Positions 33,467-42,737 are shown, numbered from the stretch's first letter. The stretch is 64,000 bases of DNA from Sphingomonas oligoaromativorans (GCF_011762195.1 NZ_JAASQK010000005.1:337897-401896), one strand, 5' to 3'. Program-made: numbers and translations. Notes: generated by a model not told the origin, from the letters alone.

Positions 33467-34690
33467 ATGCGGAAGCTGCCCCGAGTGATGCTGGGCTTGA
33501 TGGCTGGAGCAAGCCTGGTCGGGGCGGCGTGTGCTGAGGATGCCCCCGATCCCAACCGCCTGCCGCCGAGCCAGGAGCCTGGCCGCACCGCCAACGGCCT
33601 CGCGCTCACCCCGCCGATGGGCTGGAATAGCTGGAACAAGTTCGCCTGCAAGGTGAATGAGCAGGTGATCCGCGAGACCGCCGATTCGCTCGTCGCCAGC
33701 GGGATGAAGGACGCCGGCTACCAATATGTCGTGATCGACGATTGCTGGCAGGGCGCGCGCGACAAGGATGGCTTCATCACCGCCGACGCCAGCCGCTTCC
33801 CCTCGGGCATCAAGGCGCTGGCCGATTATGTCCACTCGAAGGGGCTGAAATTCGGCATCTATTCGGATGCGGGGCGGCTCACCTGCGGCAAGCGGCCGGG
33901 CAGCCAGGGGCATGAATATCAGGACGCCGCCACCTATGCACGCTGGGGCGTCGACTATCTGAAATATGACTGGTGCTCCACCGGCACGCGCAACGCCGAG
34001 GAAGCCTATGCGCTGATGGCGGACGCGCTGCGCGCCACAGGCCGGCCGATCGTCTTCTCGATGTGCGAATGGGGGCAGAACAAGGCGTGGCTGTGGGCGG
34101 AGAAGATCGGCAATCTCTGGCGCACCACCGGCGACATCACCGACAAATGGGACGGCACCGTCACCTATTCGAACGGCATGATGCGGATCGTCGACCAGAA
34201 TGAGCCGCTCTGGCCCTATGCCGGCCCCGGCCACTGGAACGACCCCGACATGCTGGAGGTCGGCAATGGCGGCATGACCACCGAGGAATATCGCACCCAT
34301 TTCTCGCTCTGGTCGACGATGGCGGCGCCGCTGATCGCGGGCAACGACGTGGCGCGCATGACGCCCGAGATTCGCGCCATCCTCACCAACCGGGAGGTGA
34401 TCGCGGTGGATCAGGACGCGCTCGGCCGTCAGGGCCACCGAGTCGCGAAGGATGGCGACGGCGAGGTGTGGATGAAGCCGCTGGCCGGCGGCGGCCGCGC
34501 GCTGCTGCTGCTCAACCGTGGCGATACGCCCCGCACGATTCGCGCCGACTGGGCGATGCTGGACCTGCCGCCGGCATTGAAGCTCTCCGCGCGCGATGTC
34601 TGGGCGCATCGCGATCTCGGGCAGAAGGCCAGCTCTTACGCCGTTTCGGTGGCGCCACACGCCGTCTCGATGGTCGTACTCCGCCCCTGA
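33467..34690 (+). CDS. Alpha-galactosidase (GH27, secreted)
   Basis: A 407-residue glycoside hydrolase family 27 enzyme that removes terminal alpha-galactose from oligosaccharides such as melibiose or raffinose. It has the family opening TPPMGWNSWNKFACKVNE, the nucleophile Asp in YLKYDWCS, and the acid/base Asp in HWNDPDMLEVGN. VIDDCWQGARD and FGIYSDAGRLTCGKRPGS complete the barrel motifs. The start MRKLPRVMLGLMAGASLVGAACA is a signal peptide and gives a periplasmic protein; Cys22 could be lipidated. AGGGAG precedes the ATG. Next to it and divergent is a sugar porter. Confidence 0.94.
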   Translation: MRKLPRVMLGLMAGASLVGAACAEDAPDPNRLPPSQEPGRTANGLALTPPMGWNSWNKFACKVNEQVIRETADSLVASGMKDAGYQYVVIDDCWQGARDKDGFITADASRFPSGIKALADYVHSKGLKFGIYSDAGRLTCGKRPGSQGHEYQDAATYARWGVDYLKYDWCSTGTRNAEEAYALMADALRATGRPIVFSMCEWGQNKAWLWAEKIGNLWRTTGDITDKWDGTVTYSNGMMRIVDQNEPLWPYAGPGHWNDPDMLEVGNGGMTTEEYRTHFSLWSTMAAPLIAGNDVARMTPEIRAILTNREVIAVDQDALGRQGHRVAKDGDGEVWMKPLAGGGRALLLLNRGDTPRTIRADWAMLDLPPALKLSARDVWAHRDLGQKASSYAVSVAPHAVSMVVLRP

Positions 34691-34738
34691 ATGCACGAAA
34701 GGCCTTGCACTTGGCGCGGAAAACGCCATCTGCGACCG

Positions 34739-36454
34739 ATGCCCTTCTCCAGATTGCCCGCCACGCTCGCCGAGGCGCTGTCCGCGCGCGGCTATGCCGC
34801 CCCCACCGCCGTCCAGGCCGCCGTCATCGAGCCGGAGGCCGACGGACGCGATCTGATCGTCTCGGCGCAGACGGGATCGGGCAAGACGGTCGCCTTCGGC
34901 CTCGCCATGGCGGCGCAGATTCTGAACGAGAACGGCACCGCCGGCCCGTCCGGCGCGCCCAAGGTGCTGGTGATCGCGCCGACGCGCGAGCTGGCGCTCC
35001 AGGTCAGCCGCGAGCTGATGTGGCTCTATGGCAAGGCGGGCGCGTGGATCGCCACCTGCGTCGGCGGCATGGATGCCAGCCGCGAGCGCCGCAACCTCTC
35101 CAACGGCACGCACATCGTCGTCGGCACGCCCGGCCGCCTGCGCGATCATCTGGAGCGCGGCGCGCTCGACCTGTCGCAGCTCAAGGTCGCCGTCCTCGAC
35201 GAGGCCGACGAGATGCTCGACATGGGCTTCCGCGAGGATCTCGAGGAACTGCTCGACGCGACGCCCGAGGGCCGCCGTACTTTGCTCTTCTCGGCGACGA
35301 TGCCGAAGCCGATCGTGGCGCTCGCCAAGCGCTACCAGAAGGATGCCTTCCGCATCTCGACGGTGAGCGAGGATCGCGGCCATGGCGACATCAGCTATCA
35401 GGCCGTGACGGTCGCTCCCGCCGACATCGAGAATGCGGTGGTCAACCTGCTTCGCCTCCACGAGCCGGACACCGCCATCCTGTTCTGCGCGACCCGCGAC
35501 GCGGTGCGCCATCTCCACGCCAGCCTCGTCGATCGCGGCTTCTCGGCCGTGGCGCTGTCGGGCGAGCACAGCCAGTCCGAGCGCAACCAGGCGCTCCAGG
35601 CGCTGCGCGACAAGAGGGCGCGGGTCTGCGTCGCCACCGACGTGGCGGCGCGCGGCATCGATCTGCCGTCGCTGACGTTGGTGGTCCATGTCGAGCTGCC
35701 GCGCGACGCGGAGACGCTCCAGCACCGTTCGGGCCGCACCGGCCGCGCCGGCAAGAAGGGCATCGCCGCCCTCATCGTGCCCTATCCGCGCCGCAGGCGG
35801 GTCGACATGATGCTGCGTGGCGCGCGCATCCCGGCCGAGTGGATCTCCGCGCCGACGCCGGAGCAGGTCCACGCCGCCGATCGCGAGCGCCTGCTCGAAA
35901 CCCTCCTCCAGCCGATCGAGACGGACGAGGAGGATCGCGCGATCGCCGAGCGCCTCGTCGCCGAGCGCAGCGTCGAGGATATCGCCGCCGCCCTCGTCCG
36001 CGCCTATCGCGGGCGGATGCCGGCGCCCGAGGCACTGCTGGAGCAGTCGGACGCGCCACAGCGTCGCGAACGTGCGGATCGTGTCGAAGGCGTGTGGTTC
36101 CAGATGAACATCGGCCGCGCGCAGAACGCCGATCCGCGCTGGCTGCTGCCGCTGCTCTGCCGCCGTGGCCACATCACCAAGCAGGAAATCGGCGCGATCC
36201 GCATCGCCGCCGATCACACCCTGTTCGAGATCGATCCCGCCGCCGCCCAGCGTTTCTCGGCCTCGCTCAAGCGCACCGCCGGCAGCGACGAGGAAGGCGA
36301 TGTGCTGATCGAGCCGGCCGCCGGTGGTCCGCCGCCGCGTGGGCCTCGCGGGCCGGGCGGTCCGCATCGCCGCGGGCCGGGTGGGCCGGGCGGCCCCCGT
36401 CGCCCCGGCGGCAACGCCCGTCCGCCGCGCGCGCCCTATCGCCCGCGGGGATGA
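34739..36454 (+). CDS. DEAD-box RNA helicase (DbpA-like) with glycine-proline-rich tail
   Basis: A 571-residue helicase. The first RecA domain holds AQTGSGKT, PTRELA, TPGR, DEAD (DEADEML) and SAT. The second holds ATDVAARGID and HRSGRTGRAG. A DbpA-type C-terminal RNA-binding domain follows (VWFQMNIGRAQNADPRWLLPLLCRRG and the following helices), then a low-complexity tail rich in Gly, Pro and Arg. DbpA helicases act in large-subunit ribosome assembly. The start at 34739 is one of two ATGs; the other, 34691, lies directly after the alpha-galactosidase stop. It overlaps the next gene by four bases. Confidence 0.93.
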   Translation: MPFSRLPATLAEALSARGYAAPTAVQAAVIEPEADGRDLIVSAQTGSGKTVAFGLAMAAQILNENGTAGPSGAPKVLVIAPTRELALQVSRELMWLYGKAGAWIATCVGGMDASRERRNLSNGTHIVVGTPGRLRDHLERGALDLSQLKVAVLDEADEMLDMGFREDLEELLDATPEGRRTLLFSATMPKPIVALAKRYQKDAFRISTVSEDRGHGDISYQAVTVAPADIENAVVNLLRLHEPDTAILFCATRDAVRHLHASLVDRGFSAVALSGEHSQSERNQALQALRDKRARVCVATDVAARGIDLPSLTLVVHVELPRDAETLQHRSGRTGRAGKKGIAALIVPYPRRRRVDMMLRGARIPAEWISAPTPEQVHAADRERLLETLLQPIETDEEDRAIAERLVAERSVEDIAAALVRAYRGRMPAPEALLEQSDAPQRRERADRVEGVWFQMNIGRAQNADPRWLLPLLCRRGHITKQEIGAIRIAADHTLFEIDPAAAQRFSASLKRTAGSDEEGDVLIEPAAGGPPPRGPRGPGGPHRRGPGGPGGPRRPGGNARPPRAPYRPRG

Positions 36455-36900
36455 TCCCCCGCATCCTCGTCGATGCCGACGCCTGCCCGGTGAAGGAGGA
36501 GATCTACAAGGTCGCCTTCCGCCGGGAAGTGCCGGTGACGCTGGTGGCGAACAGCTTCCTGCGCGTGCCGCCGCACCCGCTCCTCACCCGCGAGACGGTG
36601 AGCGACGGGTTCGACGCCGCCGACGACCGGATCGCGGAACTGGCGGCGGCGGACGCGGTGGTGGTGACGGCGGATATCATACTCGCCGATCGCTGCCTCA
36701 AGGCGGGCGCCACGGTGCTGGCGCCGACCGGCAAGCCCTTCACGACGAGTTCGATCGGCGGCGCCATCGCCACCCGCGCGATCATGGCGGACCTGCGCGC
36801 CGGCGGCGACCAGATCGGCGGCGCCGCGCCCTTCTCGAAACAGGATCGCTCGCGCTTCCTCCAGTCGCTCGATGAGGCGCTGGTCCGGCTCTCTCGCTAG
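36451..36900 (+). CDS. yaiI: YaiI/YqxD family protein (UPF0178)
   Basis: A 149-residue conserved protein of unknown function. It begins IPRILVDADACPVKEEIYKVAFR, the family hallmark, and has NSFLRVP, then VVVTADIILADRCLKAGA and the loop TSSIGGAIATR near the end. The fold is that of PIN/NYN-like nucleases, with the acidic residues DADAC, so an RNA-related role is possible. The ATG overlaps the helicase stop by four bases (ATGA), and both may handle RNA. The stop overlaps the convergent MATE gene by four bases. Confidence 0.93.
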   Translation: MIPRILVDADACPVKEEIYKVAFRREVPVTLVANSFLRVPPHPLLTRETVSDGFDAADDRIAELAAADAVVVTADIILADRCLKAGATVLAPTGKPFTTSSIGGAIATRAIMADLRAGGDQIGGAAPFSKQDRSRFLQSLDEALVRLSR

Positions 36901-38273
36901 ATCAGGCCGAGCCGCCCGCGTCGCGCCCAGCGCGTCATCATCAGCACCGACACCGAGGCAAGGCCGGTCGCAAGGCCGATCCACACGCCGACGCCGCCCC
37001 AGCCGAAGTGGAACGCGAACAGGATCGCCGTGCCCAGCCCCACGCCCCAATAACCGAACGCGGCGAAGAGCATCGGCACGGCGGTGTCATGGATGCCGCG
37101 CAACATGCCCGCCCCCACCGCCTGCGCGCCGTCGACGATCTGAAACAGCGCCGCCACCGTCAGGAAGGCCACCGCCAGCGCCACGACATGCGCGTTGGCG
37201 GGGTTGTGGACGTCCAGGAACAGCCCCACGAGGAAGCGCGGCGCCAGCAGCATCATCGCGGCCAGGCAGATCATGAAGACCATCGTCAGCCCGAATGCCG
37301 ACCAGCCGGCGCGCGCCACGCCGACGCGATCCTCGCGCCCATAAGCGATGCCGACCCGCACCGTCGTCGCCTGCCCGATGCCGAGCGGCACCATGAAGCA
37401 GAGCGACGCGATCTGGATCGCCACCGCGTGCGCCGCCAGCTCCGCCTCGCCGATCAGGCCCATCAGGAAGACGGCGGCGTTGAAGATCGTCACCTCCATG
37501 CCCAGCGTCACCGCGATCGGCAGGCCCAGCCGCCACACCTCGCGGAAACGCGGCCAGTCCGCGCGCCAGAAATGGCCGAACAGATGGTAGCGCCGGAAAA
37601 TCCGATGCCGCGACACCACGATCGCGAGCCCGCCGAACATCACGCTGTTGGAGATCGTGCTGCCCAGCCCCGCGCCGAACAGCCCCCATTCGGGCAGCCC
37701 GAAACGGCCGAAGATCAGGCCATAGTTGAGGAGCGCGTTGGAGATCACCGCGCTCGCGCCGACGGCGAAGGCCCAGCCCGGCCGCTCCAGCGCCGAGACG
37801 AAGGATTTGAGCACCTGATAGCCGAACAGCGGCAGCATCCCGAACATCATCGGACGGACGAGCTGCTGCGCCATGTGCGACAGCTCCGGGTCTTGCCGGA
37901 ACAGGTGCAGGATCGCCTCGGCGTGCCAGAGCAGCAGCCAGATCGGGATCACCACCGCCACCGCCGTCCACAGCGCCTGCCGGACGGTGCGGCGCACATC
38001 GCGGACGTTATGCGATCGCTGGCCGAGCGCGCGGGCGATCATCGGCGAGGCGGCGATCATCAGGCCGACGCCGAAGATCATGCAGGCGTTGAACAGATTG
38101 ACGCCGAGCGCGCCCGCCGCCAGCGCCTTCGGCCCGACCCAGCCGAGCAGCACCACGTCGGTCGCCGGGATCAGCGCCTGCGCGAGGTTGGTCAGCACGA
38201 GGGGATAAGCGAGCGCCACCGTCGCCCTCGCCTCCCTGCGCCACCAGTGCTGCTCAGCCTGCATCCCGGTCAT
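36897..38273 (-). CDS. MATE family efflux transporter
   Basis: A 458-residue protein with twelve membrane segments in two related halves, as in NorM. The first half has YPLVLTNLAQALIPATDVVLLGWVG; the second has the matching RLGLPIAVTLGMEVTIFNAAVFLMG. The conserved acidic Asp of helix 1 (ATDVVLLG) and the Glu of helix 7 (GMEVTIF) are present. It exports cationic drugs in exchange for Na+ or H+. GGAGGG directly precedes the ATG at 38273. Its end overlaps the stop of the YaiI gene. Confidence 0.94.
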   Translation of the reverse strand: MTGMQAEQHWWRREARATVALAYPLVLTNLAQALIPATDVVLLGWVGPKALAAGALGVNLFNACMIFGVGLMIAASPMIARALGQRSHNVRDVRRTVRQALWTAVAVVIPIWLLLWHAEAILHLFRQDPELSHMAQQLVRPMMFGMLPLFGYQVLKSFVSALERPGWAFAVGASAVISNALLNYGLIFGRFGLPEWGLFGAGLGSTISNSVMFGGLAIVVSRHRIFRRYHLFGHFWRADWPRFREVWRLGLPIAVTLGMEVTIFNAAVFLMGLIGEAELAAHAVAIQIASLCFMVPLGIGQATTVRVGIAYGREDRVGVARAGWSAFGLTMVFMICLAAMMLLAPRFLVGLFLDVHNPANAHVVALAVAFLTVAALFQIVDGAQAVGAGMLRGIHDTAVPMLFAAFGYWGVGLGTAILFAFHFGWGGVGVWIGLATGLASVSVLMMTRWARRGRLGLI

Positions 38274-38311
38274 GCCCTCCGCCTGTCCGAGCGGGGCGGC
38301 TTTGGCAAGGC

Positions 38312-39268
38312 CTATCGGGCGGTCACGAAGCCCGCGATCGCGTCCACCACGCCCGGCGCGAGCGGCAGCGAGGGATCGGCATAGGTGGCGACGTTGGCGC
38401 TGCGCGTGTCATCGGCGACGGCCTTGAGCACATGGTTCGCATCGGGCAGCAGCACCAGCTTCGCGGCGGGATGCGCCTGCCTGAGCGCCTGCGCGTCCGC
38501 CACCGACACCTGGATATCCCGCGCGCCCTGCACGATCAGCACCGGCCCTTTATAGGCGGCGGCGAGCCTGGCCGGATCGATCGCCATCGCGTCGATGAGA
38601 TAGCCCTGTACGCGCGGATCGAAGAGCGACCGGATAGCCGGAGGCATCCCCGACACATCCACCTTCCGCCCCGCCTCCAGCGTATCGATCGCGCTGTCGG
38701 CCTGCCGGAGGAGGGACGCATCCGACAGGCCGGCATGAAGCTGCGCGCGCAAGGCTTCACCGAGCGGGCGCCCCGGCGCGGAGACCAGCACCAGGCCGCA
38801 GATGTCCGTGGCGGATTGCGCGGCTTCCAACGCGATCGTGCCGCCTTCGCTATGCCCCAGCCGCCAGACGCAGGGAGCGCCCGTCCTAGCGCGGATCGTC
38901 TGGACCCACGCCTTCGCATCGGTGGCGTAATCCTCCATCGTGACGGCATTGCCGTCCGCCACGGCGCCCGCGCTGCCGCCAAGGCCGCGCTTGTCGATCC
39001 GCACCGAGGCGATGCCTCGCGCCGCCAGCCCTTCGGCCAGCAGACGATAGGTCGAGGCCCTGATGCCCAGCCGGCTATTCCCATCCCGATCGGTCGGCCC
39101 CGAGCCGGGGAGGATCAGCACGACCGGCGCGGCCTTCGCCTCCGGCGCCAGCATCGTGCCCTTGAGCGGCCCCTGCGGACCCGGCGCCTCGACGAAACTC
39201 TCGACGGGCGCTGCCTGCGCGATGGCCGGCGACATCGACAGCAGCGACGCAACGACGAAGCCCTTCAT
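38312..39268 (-). CDS. Secreted alpha/beta hydrolase
   Basis: A 318-residue alpha/beta hydrolase with a signal peptide (MKGFVVASLLSMSPAIAQA). The oxyanion region is LILPGSGPTDRDGNSR and the nucleophile is the Ser in RLGHSEGGTIALEAA. The acid Asp is in VQGARDIQVS and the histidine in LPDANHVLK. The family is the periplasmic peptidase/esterase-like group. GGAG precedes the ATG at 39268. It is followed on the same strand by the MATE gene after 38 bases, so the two may share a transcript. Substrate unknown. Confidence 0.88.
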   Translation of the reverse strand: MKGFVVASLLSMSPAIAQAAPVESFVEAPGPQGPLKGTMLAPEAKAAPVVLILPGSGPTDRDGNSRLGIRASTYRLLAEGLAARGIASVRIDKRGLGGSAGAVADGNAVTMEDYATDAKAWVQTIRARTGAPCVWRLGHSEGGTIALEAAQSATDICGLVLVSAPGRPLGEALRAQLHAGLSDASLLRQADSAIDTLEAGRKVDVSGMPPAIRSLFDPRVQGYLIDAMAIDPARLAAAYKGPVLIVQGARDIQVSVADAQALRQAHPAAKLVLLPDANHVLKAVADDTRSANVATYADPSLPLAPGVVDAIAGFVTAR

Positions 39269-39508
39269 CCGATCACTCCACACCGCTGAGCCGCCGCCAG
39301 CAGACGCCTGCCGACCTGGAATCGCAACCCCGCCGAAACGATTATTCGCGCGTGCGACGAGAGCGCACCGGGCGAAAGAGCTTATGCCGAAACATCAAAC
39401 CGTTGCACGGATTCCGCACCGCCACGAATTTCTTCCCATTACCCATTTGTCACTTCCCATGAAATGTCATGTTACACTATCTCACCGTCGATCCCCCCGG
39501 AGACCGAC

Positions 39509-41647
39509 ATGCCGCCGAAGTCGCTTCTGTTGCTGAGTGCCGCCTCGCTTGCCCTCTTCACTTCCCCCCTCTTCGCGCAGGTCTCCACCGTCGCTCCCAC
39601 GGCCGACACCGGCGGCACCGCCGATTCGTCGCCGGCGATCGTCGTCACCGGCCAACGGCTCGACGCCGCGCGCGCCGCGATCCAGCCCTCGCTCGGCGCG
39701 ACCGCTTATGGCGTGGACAATGCCACCATCCAGGCGCTGCCCGGCGGCGACAACCAGCCGCTCAACCAGCTCATCCTCCAGATTCCCGGCGTGGTGCAGG
39801 ACGGGTTCGGCCAGCTTCATGTCCGCGACGATCACAACGGTCTGCAATATCGCATCAACGGCACGATCCTGCCGGAAGGCCTCGCCGTCTTCGGCCAGAC
39901 GCTGTCGCCGCGCCTCATCAACAGCTTCAACCTGCTGACCGGCGCGCTGCCCGCCCAATATGGTCTGCGCACCGCCGGCATCATCGACATCACCACCAAG
40001 ACCGGCTTCCAGAACAAGGGCGACATCTCGCTCTACGGCGGCAGCCATGACTGGATCGAGCCGAGCGCCGAATATGGCGGATCGGACGGGGCGACCAACT
40101 ATTTCGTCTCGGGCAGCTATCGCCACAACGGGCTCGGCATCGAGAGCGTCGACGGCTCCTCCACCCCGCTGCACGACAAGACCGATCAGGTGAATGCCTT
40201 CACCTATGTCGATCATATCCTCGGCGACGGGGACCGGATCTCGTTCATCGGCGGCTTCTCCAACGATTATTTCCAGATCCCCAACCCACGCGGGCTGCAC
40301 CCGGACGCGGGCTGGGACGTCGGCGGCCAGACCGACTATCTCTCCGACGATCTCAACGAGCGACAGCTTGAGCGCACCGGCTTCGGCGCGCTGTCATGGC
40401 TCCATGACTCCGGGCCGCTGACCTGGCAGACTTCGCTCTACGCGCGCTATTCCGAACTGGTCTATCGCCCGGACATCACCGGCGAGCTGCTCTTCAACGG
40501 GCAGGCGCAGCAGGCCAAGAAGCAGGACTTCACCGTCGGCCTGCAATCGGAGGCCGCCTACAAGCTCTCCGACCACCACACGCTGCGCGCAGGCGTCATC
40601 ATCAGCCGCGATCGCGGCACCAGCGACACCGACACCTTCGTCTTCCCGGTGGACGACACGGGCGCGCAGACCGGCCAGCCGATCGGCATCGTCGACAATA
40701 GCGGCAAGACCGAGTGGACCGAGAGCGTCTACCTTCAGGACGAGTGGAAGGTGCTCCCCGCCGTCACGCTCAATTTCGGCGGCCGCTACGATCATTATTG
40801 CGGCTTCCGCTGCGAGCAGCAGTTCAGCCCGCGTGTGAACGCGGTGTGGGAGGCAGGCCATGGCACGACGCTCCACGCTGGCTACGCCCGCTATTTCTCG
40901 CCGCCGCCATTCGAGAATGTCGCGACCACCAGCATCTCGAAATTCGCCGGCACCAGCGCAGCCGCGCCCGACGGCGCGGTCAACACCACGCCCTTCGCCG
41001 AGCGGCAGAATTATTTCGACGTCGGCGCCCAGCAGAAGCTTGGCGCCGTGACGGTCAGCATCGACGGCTATTACCGCACCTCGAAGAATCTGGTCGACGA
41101 GGGACAATTCGGCGCGCCGATCATCCTGACGCCCTTCAACTATCGCCGCGGGCGCATCCACGGCGTCGAGGGCAACATCACCTATCAGCGCGGGCCGTGG
41201 CTGGTGTACGGCAACTTCGCTTATGCCAAGGCGCAGGGGAAGGACATCGTCTCCAGCCAGTTCAGCTTCGATCCCGCCGACCTCGCCTACATCCAGAACC
41301 ATTATATCTACCTGGATCATGACCAGACCTACACGGCGTCCGCGGGCATCTCCTACAGCTTCCGCGACGGCTTCCTGGCGGGCACCAAGATCGGCGGCGA
41401 CATGCTCTACGGCTCAGGCCTGCGCACCGACGGCGCGGTGCCGAACGGCGATGCGCTGCCCGGCTACGCCCAGTTCAACCTGACCGCGAGCCACAAGTTC
41501 GAGACGCCGGGGATCGAGGTCCGCGTCGACGTCACCAACATCGGCGACCATAAATACGAGATCCGCGACGGAACCGGCGTCGGCGTCGGCGCGCCGCAAT
41601 ATGGCCCGCGCCGGGGCGTGTTCGTCGGCATCACCAAGGATATCTGA
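39509..41647 (+). CDS. TonB-dependent receptor
   Basis: A 712-residue outer-membrane receptor. A signal peptide (MPPKSLLLLSAASLALFTSPLFA) is followed by a short TonB-box-like VVTGQRLD and a plug domain (LNQLILQIPGVVQDGFGQLHVRDDHNGLQYRINGTILPEG). The rest is a 22-strand barrel. The last residues are PRRGVFVGITKDI; the usual terminal Phe is missing and replaced by Ile. GGAG is six bases ahead of the ATG. It takes up a siderophore, sugar or vitamin with energy from TonB-ExbB-ExbD, which are encoded at 47.1-49.7 kb. A glucokinase-like gene lies convergent to it. Confidence 0.93.
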   Translation: MPPKSLLLLSAASLALFTSPLFAQVSTVAPTADTGGTADSSPAIVVTGQRLDAARAAIQPSLGATAYGVDNATIQALPGGDNQPLNQLILQIPGVVQDGFGQLHVRDDHNGLQYRINGTILPEGLAVFGQTLSPRLINSFNLLTGALPAQYGLRTAGIIDITTKTGFQNKGDISLYGGSHDWIEPSAEYGGSDGATNYFVSGSYRHNGLGIESVDGSSTPLHDKTDQVNAFTYVDHILGDGDRISFIGGFSNDYFQIPNPRGLHPDAGWDVGGQTDYLSDDLNERQLERTGFGALSWLHDSGPLTWQTSLYARYSELVYRPDITGELLFNGQAQQAKKQDFTVGLQSEAAYKLSDHHTLRAGVIISRDRGTSDTDTFVFPVDDTGAQTGQPIGIVDNSGKTEWTESVYLQDEWKVLPAVTLNFGGRYDHYCGFRCEQQFSPRVNAVWEAGHGTTLHAGYARYFSPPPFENVATTSISKFAGTSAAAPDGAVNTTPFAERQNYFDVGAQQKLGAVTVSIDGYYRTSKNLVDEGQFGAPIILTPFNYRRGRIHGVEGNITYQRGPWLVYGNFAYAKAQGKDIVSSQFSFDPADLAYIQNHYIYLDHDQTYTASAGISYSFRDGFLAGTKIGGDMLYGSGLRTDGAVPNGDALPGYAQFNLTASHKFETPGIEVRVDVTNIGDHKYEIRDGTGVGVGAPQYGPRRGVFVGITKDI

Positions 41648-41649
41648 AC

Positions 41650-41688
41650 CTAGAGCGGCCATCCGATCGCATCGGATGACCGCTCTAG
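41650..41688. terminator. Inverted repeat, likely bidirectional terminator / REP element
   Basis: CTAGAGCGGCCATCCGAT and its complement (ATCGGATGACCGCTCTAG) form an 18-bp stem with a three-base loop and one G-T pair, starting two bases after the receptor stop. A T-rich patch follows. The same CGCTCTAG ending recurs at 41743, where the next inverted repeat ends. Confidence 0.8.
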
Positions 41689-41702
41689 ATTTTTGATTTT
41701 AC

Positions 41703-41746
41703 GCGATTTCTGAGTCAGCAGATGATTCCATCTGCTTCGAAATCGC
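41703..41746. repeat. Second inverted repeat (GCGATTTC / AGCAGATG stem)
   Basis: GCGATTTC (41703) pairs with GAAATCGC (41739), and inside it AGCAGATG (41717) pairs with CATCTGCT (41729). It ends two bases before the glucokinase-like stop on the minus strand, and the CGCTCTAG at its right end repeats that of the first repeat. Together they look like a sphingomonad intergenic repeat used as a convergent terminator. Confidence 0.7.
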
Positions 41747-41747
41747 T

Positions 41748-42737
41748 CTAGCTGGCGAGCAGCGCCTGCGTGGCGCCTTCCAGTTCGCCATGATCCAGCT
41801 CCACCGTCGCGCGCGGCACCGTCGCCAACGCACGGCGGTGCGGCCCATGGAGCATGAAATGCTGCGTCAGCGCGGGCTGGCGCAGCAGATCGCGCAGCGC
41901 CGCCGTCACGCTGCCGGTCAGCACCACGCCGTTCCACGCGCCATAGGCCAGCACCATGTTGCCGGCGAAATACCAGAGCGCCGTCGCGAAGCTGTCGACC
42001 GCGAGCCGCGCCGCGCGGTCGCCATGGCTGGCGGCGGAGCGCGCGATCTCGGCCGGCAACGTGCCGCGCACCGCACACCGCTCCTGCGCGGCATACCAGC
42101 GATAGAGCGCCGCCAGCCCGTCCGCCGACAACAGGCGCTCGGCCGTCAGCGGCCCGCGTCCGTCGTTGAGGCCGGCGAGCACGGGGGCAAGCTCGGGGCA
42201 GCCGCTCATGAAATGGCAATGCCCCGCCTCGGTCGGCAGCACATGCGGCCGCCCGGCTCCGTCGCGCATGATGACGGCGACGCCGAGGCCGCTGCCGATA
42301 CCGATCAGGCAGGTCGTGCCCACCTCCTCCAGCGCCGGGATCGCTCCTTCCAGCGGGCGCAGCCGCTCCGCGCCGTTGGGGCGAGTGAGCGCCCAGGCAT
42401 TGGCGGCGAAATCGTTGAGGATCAGCGGCTCGGCCTGGAGCATGGCGCGCAGGCCCGAGCGGGAGATGAACCAGCGGCTGTTGGTGATCGCGATCGTCTC
42501 GCCCACCGGGGCGCCCGATACCGCGATGGCGCAGCGGCGCGGCAGGCGCGGCAGGCGGTGCGCCTGCCCGAAGGCGGCGAGCGCGCCGGCAATGGTGCTC
42601 TGTTCGCCGGGGCCATAGGAGCAGATGGTGTCGCGGCGCAGCCGTCCCTCGCCGTCGGTCAGCCCCAGACGCACCGCCCGGCGCCCGACGTCGCCCACGA
42701 TGGCGAGCCGGCTCTCGTCATCGACGAACCCGTACAT
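41748..42737 (-). CDS. Glucokinase-like protein with altered phosphate motif
   Basis: A 329-residue protein of the bacterial glucokinase (Glk) fold. Recognisable parts are the hinge ITNSRWFISRSG, NDFAANAWAL, the phosphate-2 loop IGIGSGLGVAV, and the sugar site EAGHCHFMSG. The N-terminal phosphate motif, usually GDVGGTNAR, reads GDVGRRAVR, so the loop that holds ATP is changed. It may bind sugar without phosphorylating it, or use a different donor. GAGAGG precedes the ATG at 42737. It faces the TonB receptor and diverges from nothing known; the aconitase gene is upstream on the same strand. Confidence 0.75.
   Translation of the reverse strand: MYGFVDDESRLAIVGDVGRRAVRLGLTDGEGRLRRDTICSYGPGEQSTIAGALAAFGQAHRLPRLPRRCAIAVSGAPVGETIAITNSRWFISRSGLRAMLQAEPLILNDFAANAWALTRPNGAERLRPLEGAIPALEEVGTTCLIGIGSGLGVAVIMRDGAGRPHVLPTEAGHCHFMSGCPELAPVLAGLNDGRGPLTAERLLSADGLAALYRWYAAQERCAVRGTLPAEIARSAASHGDRAARLAVDSFATALWYFAGNMVLAYGAWNGVVLTGSVTAALRDLLRQPALTQHFMLHGPHRRALATVPRATVELDHGELEGATQALLAS

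Noticed and set aside
33446..36367. Minus-strand open frame of 973 codons over the galactosidase and helicase
   Set aside because: Antisense shadow crossing two real genes; compositional artefact.
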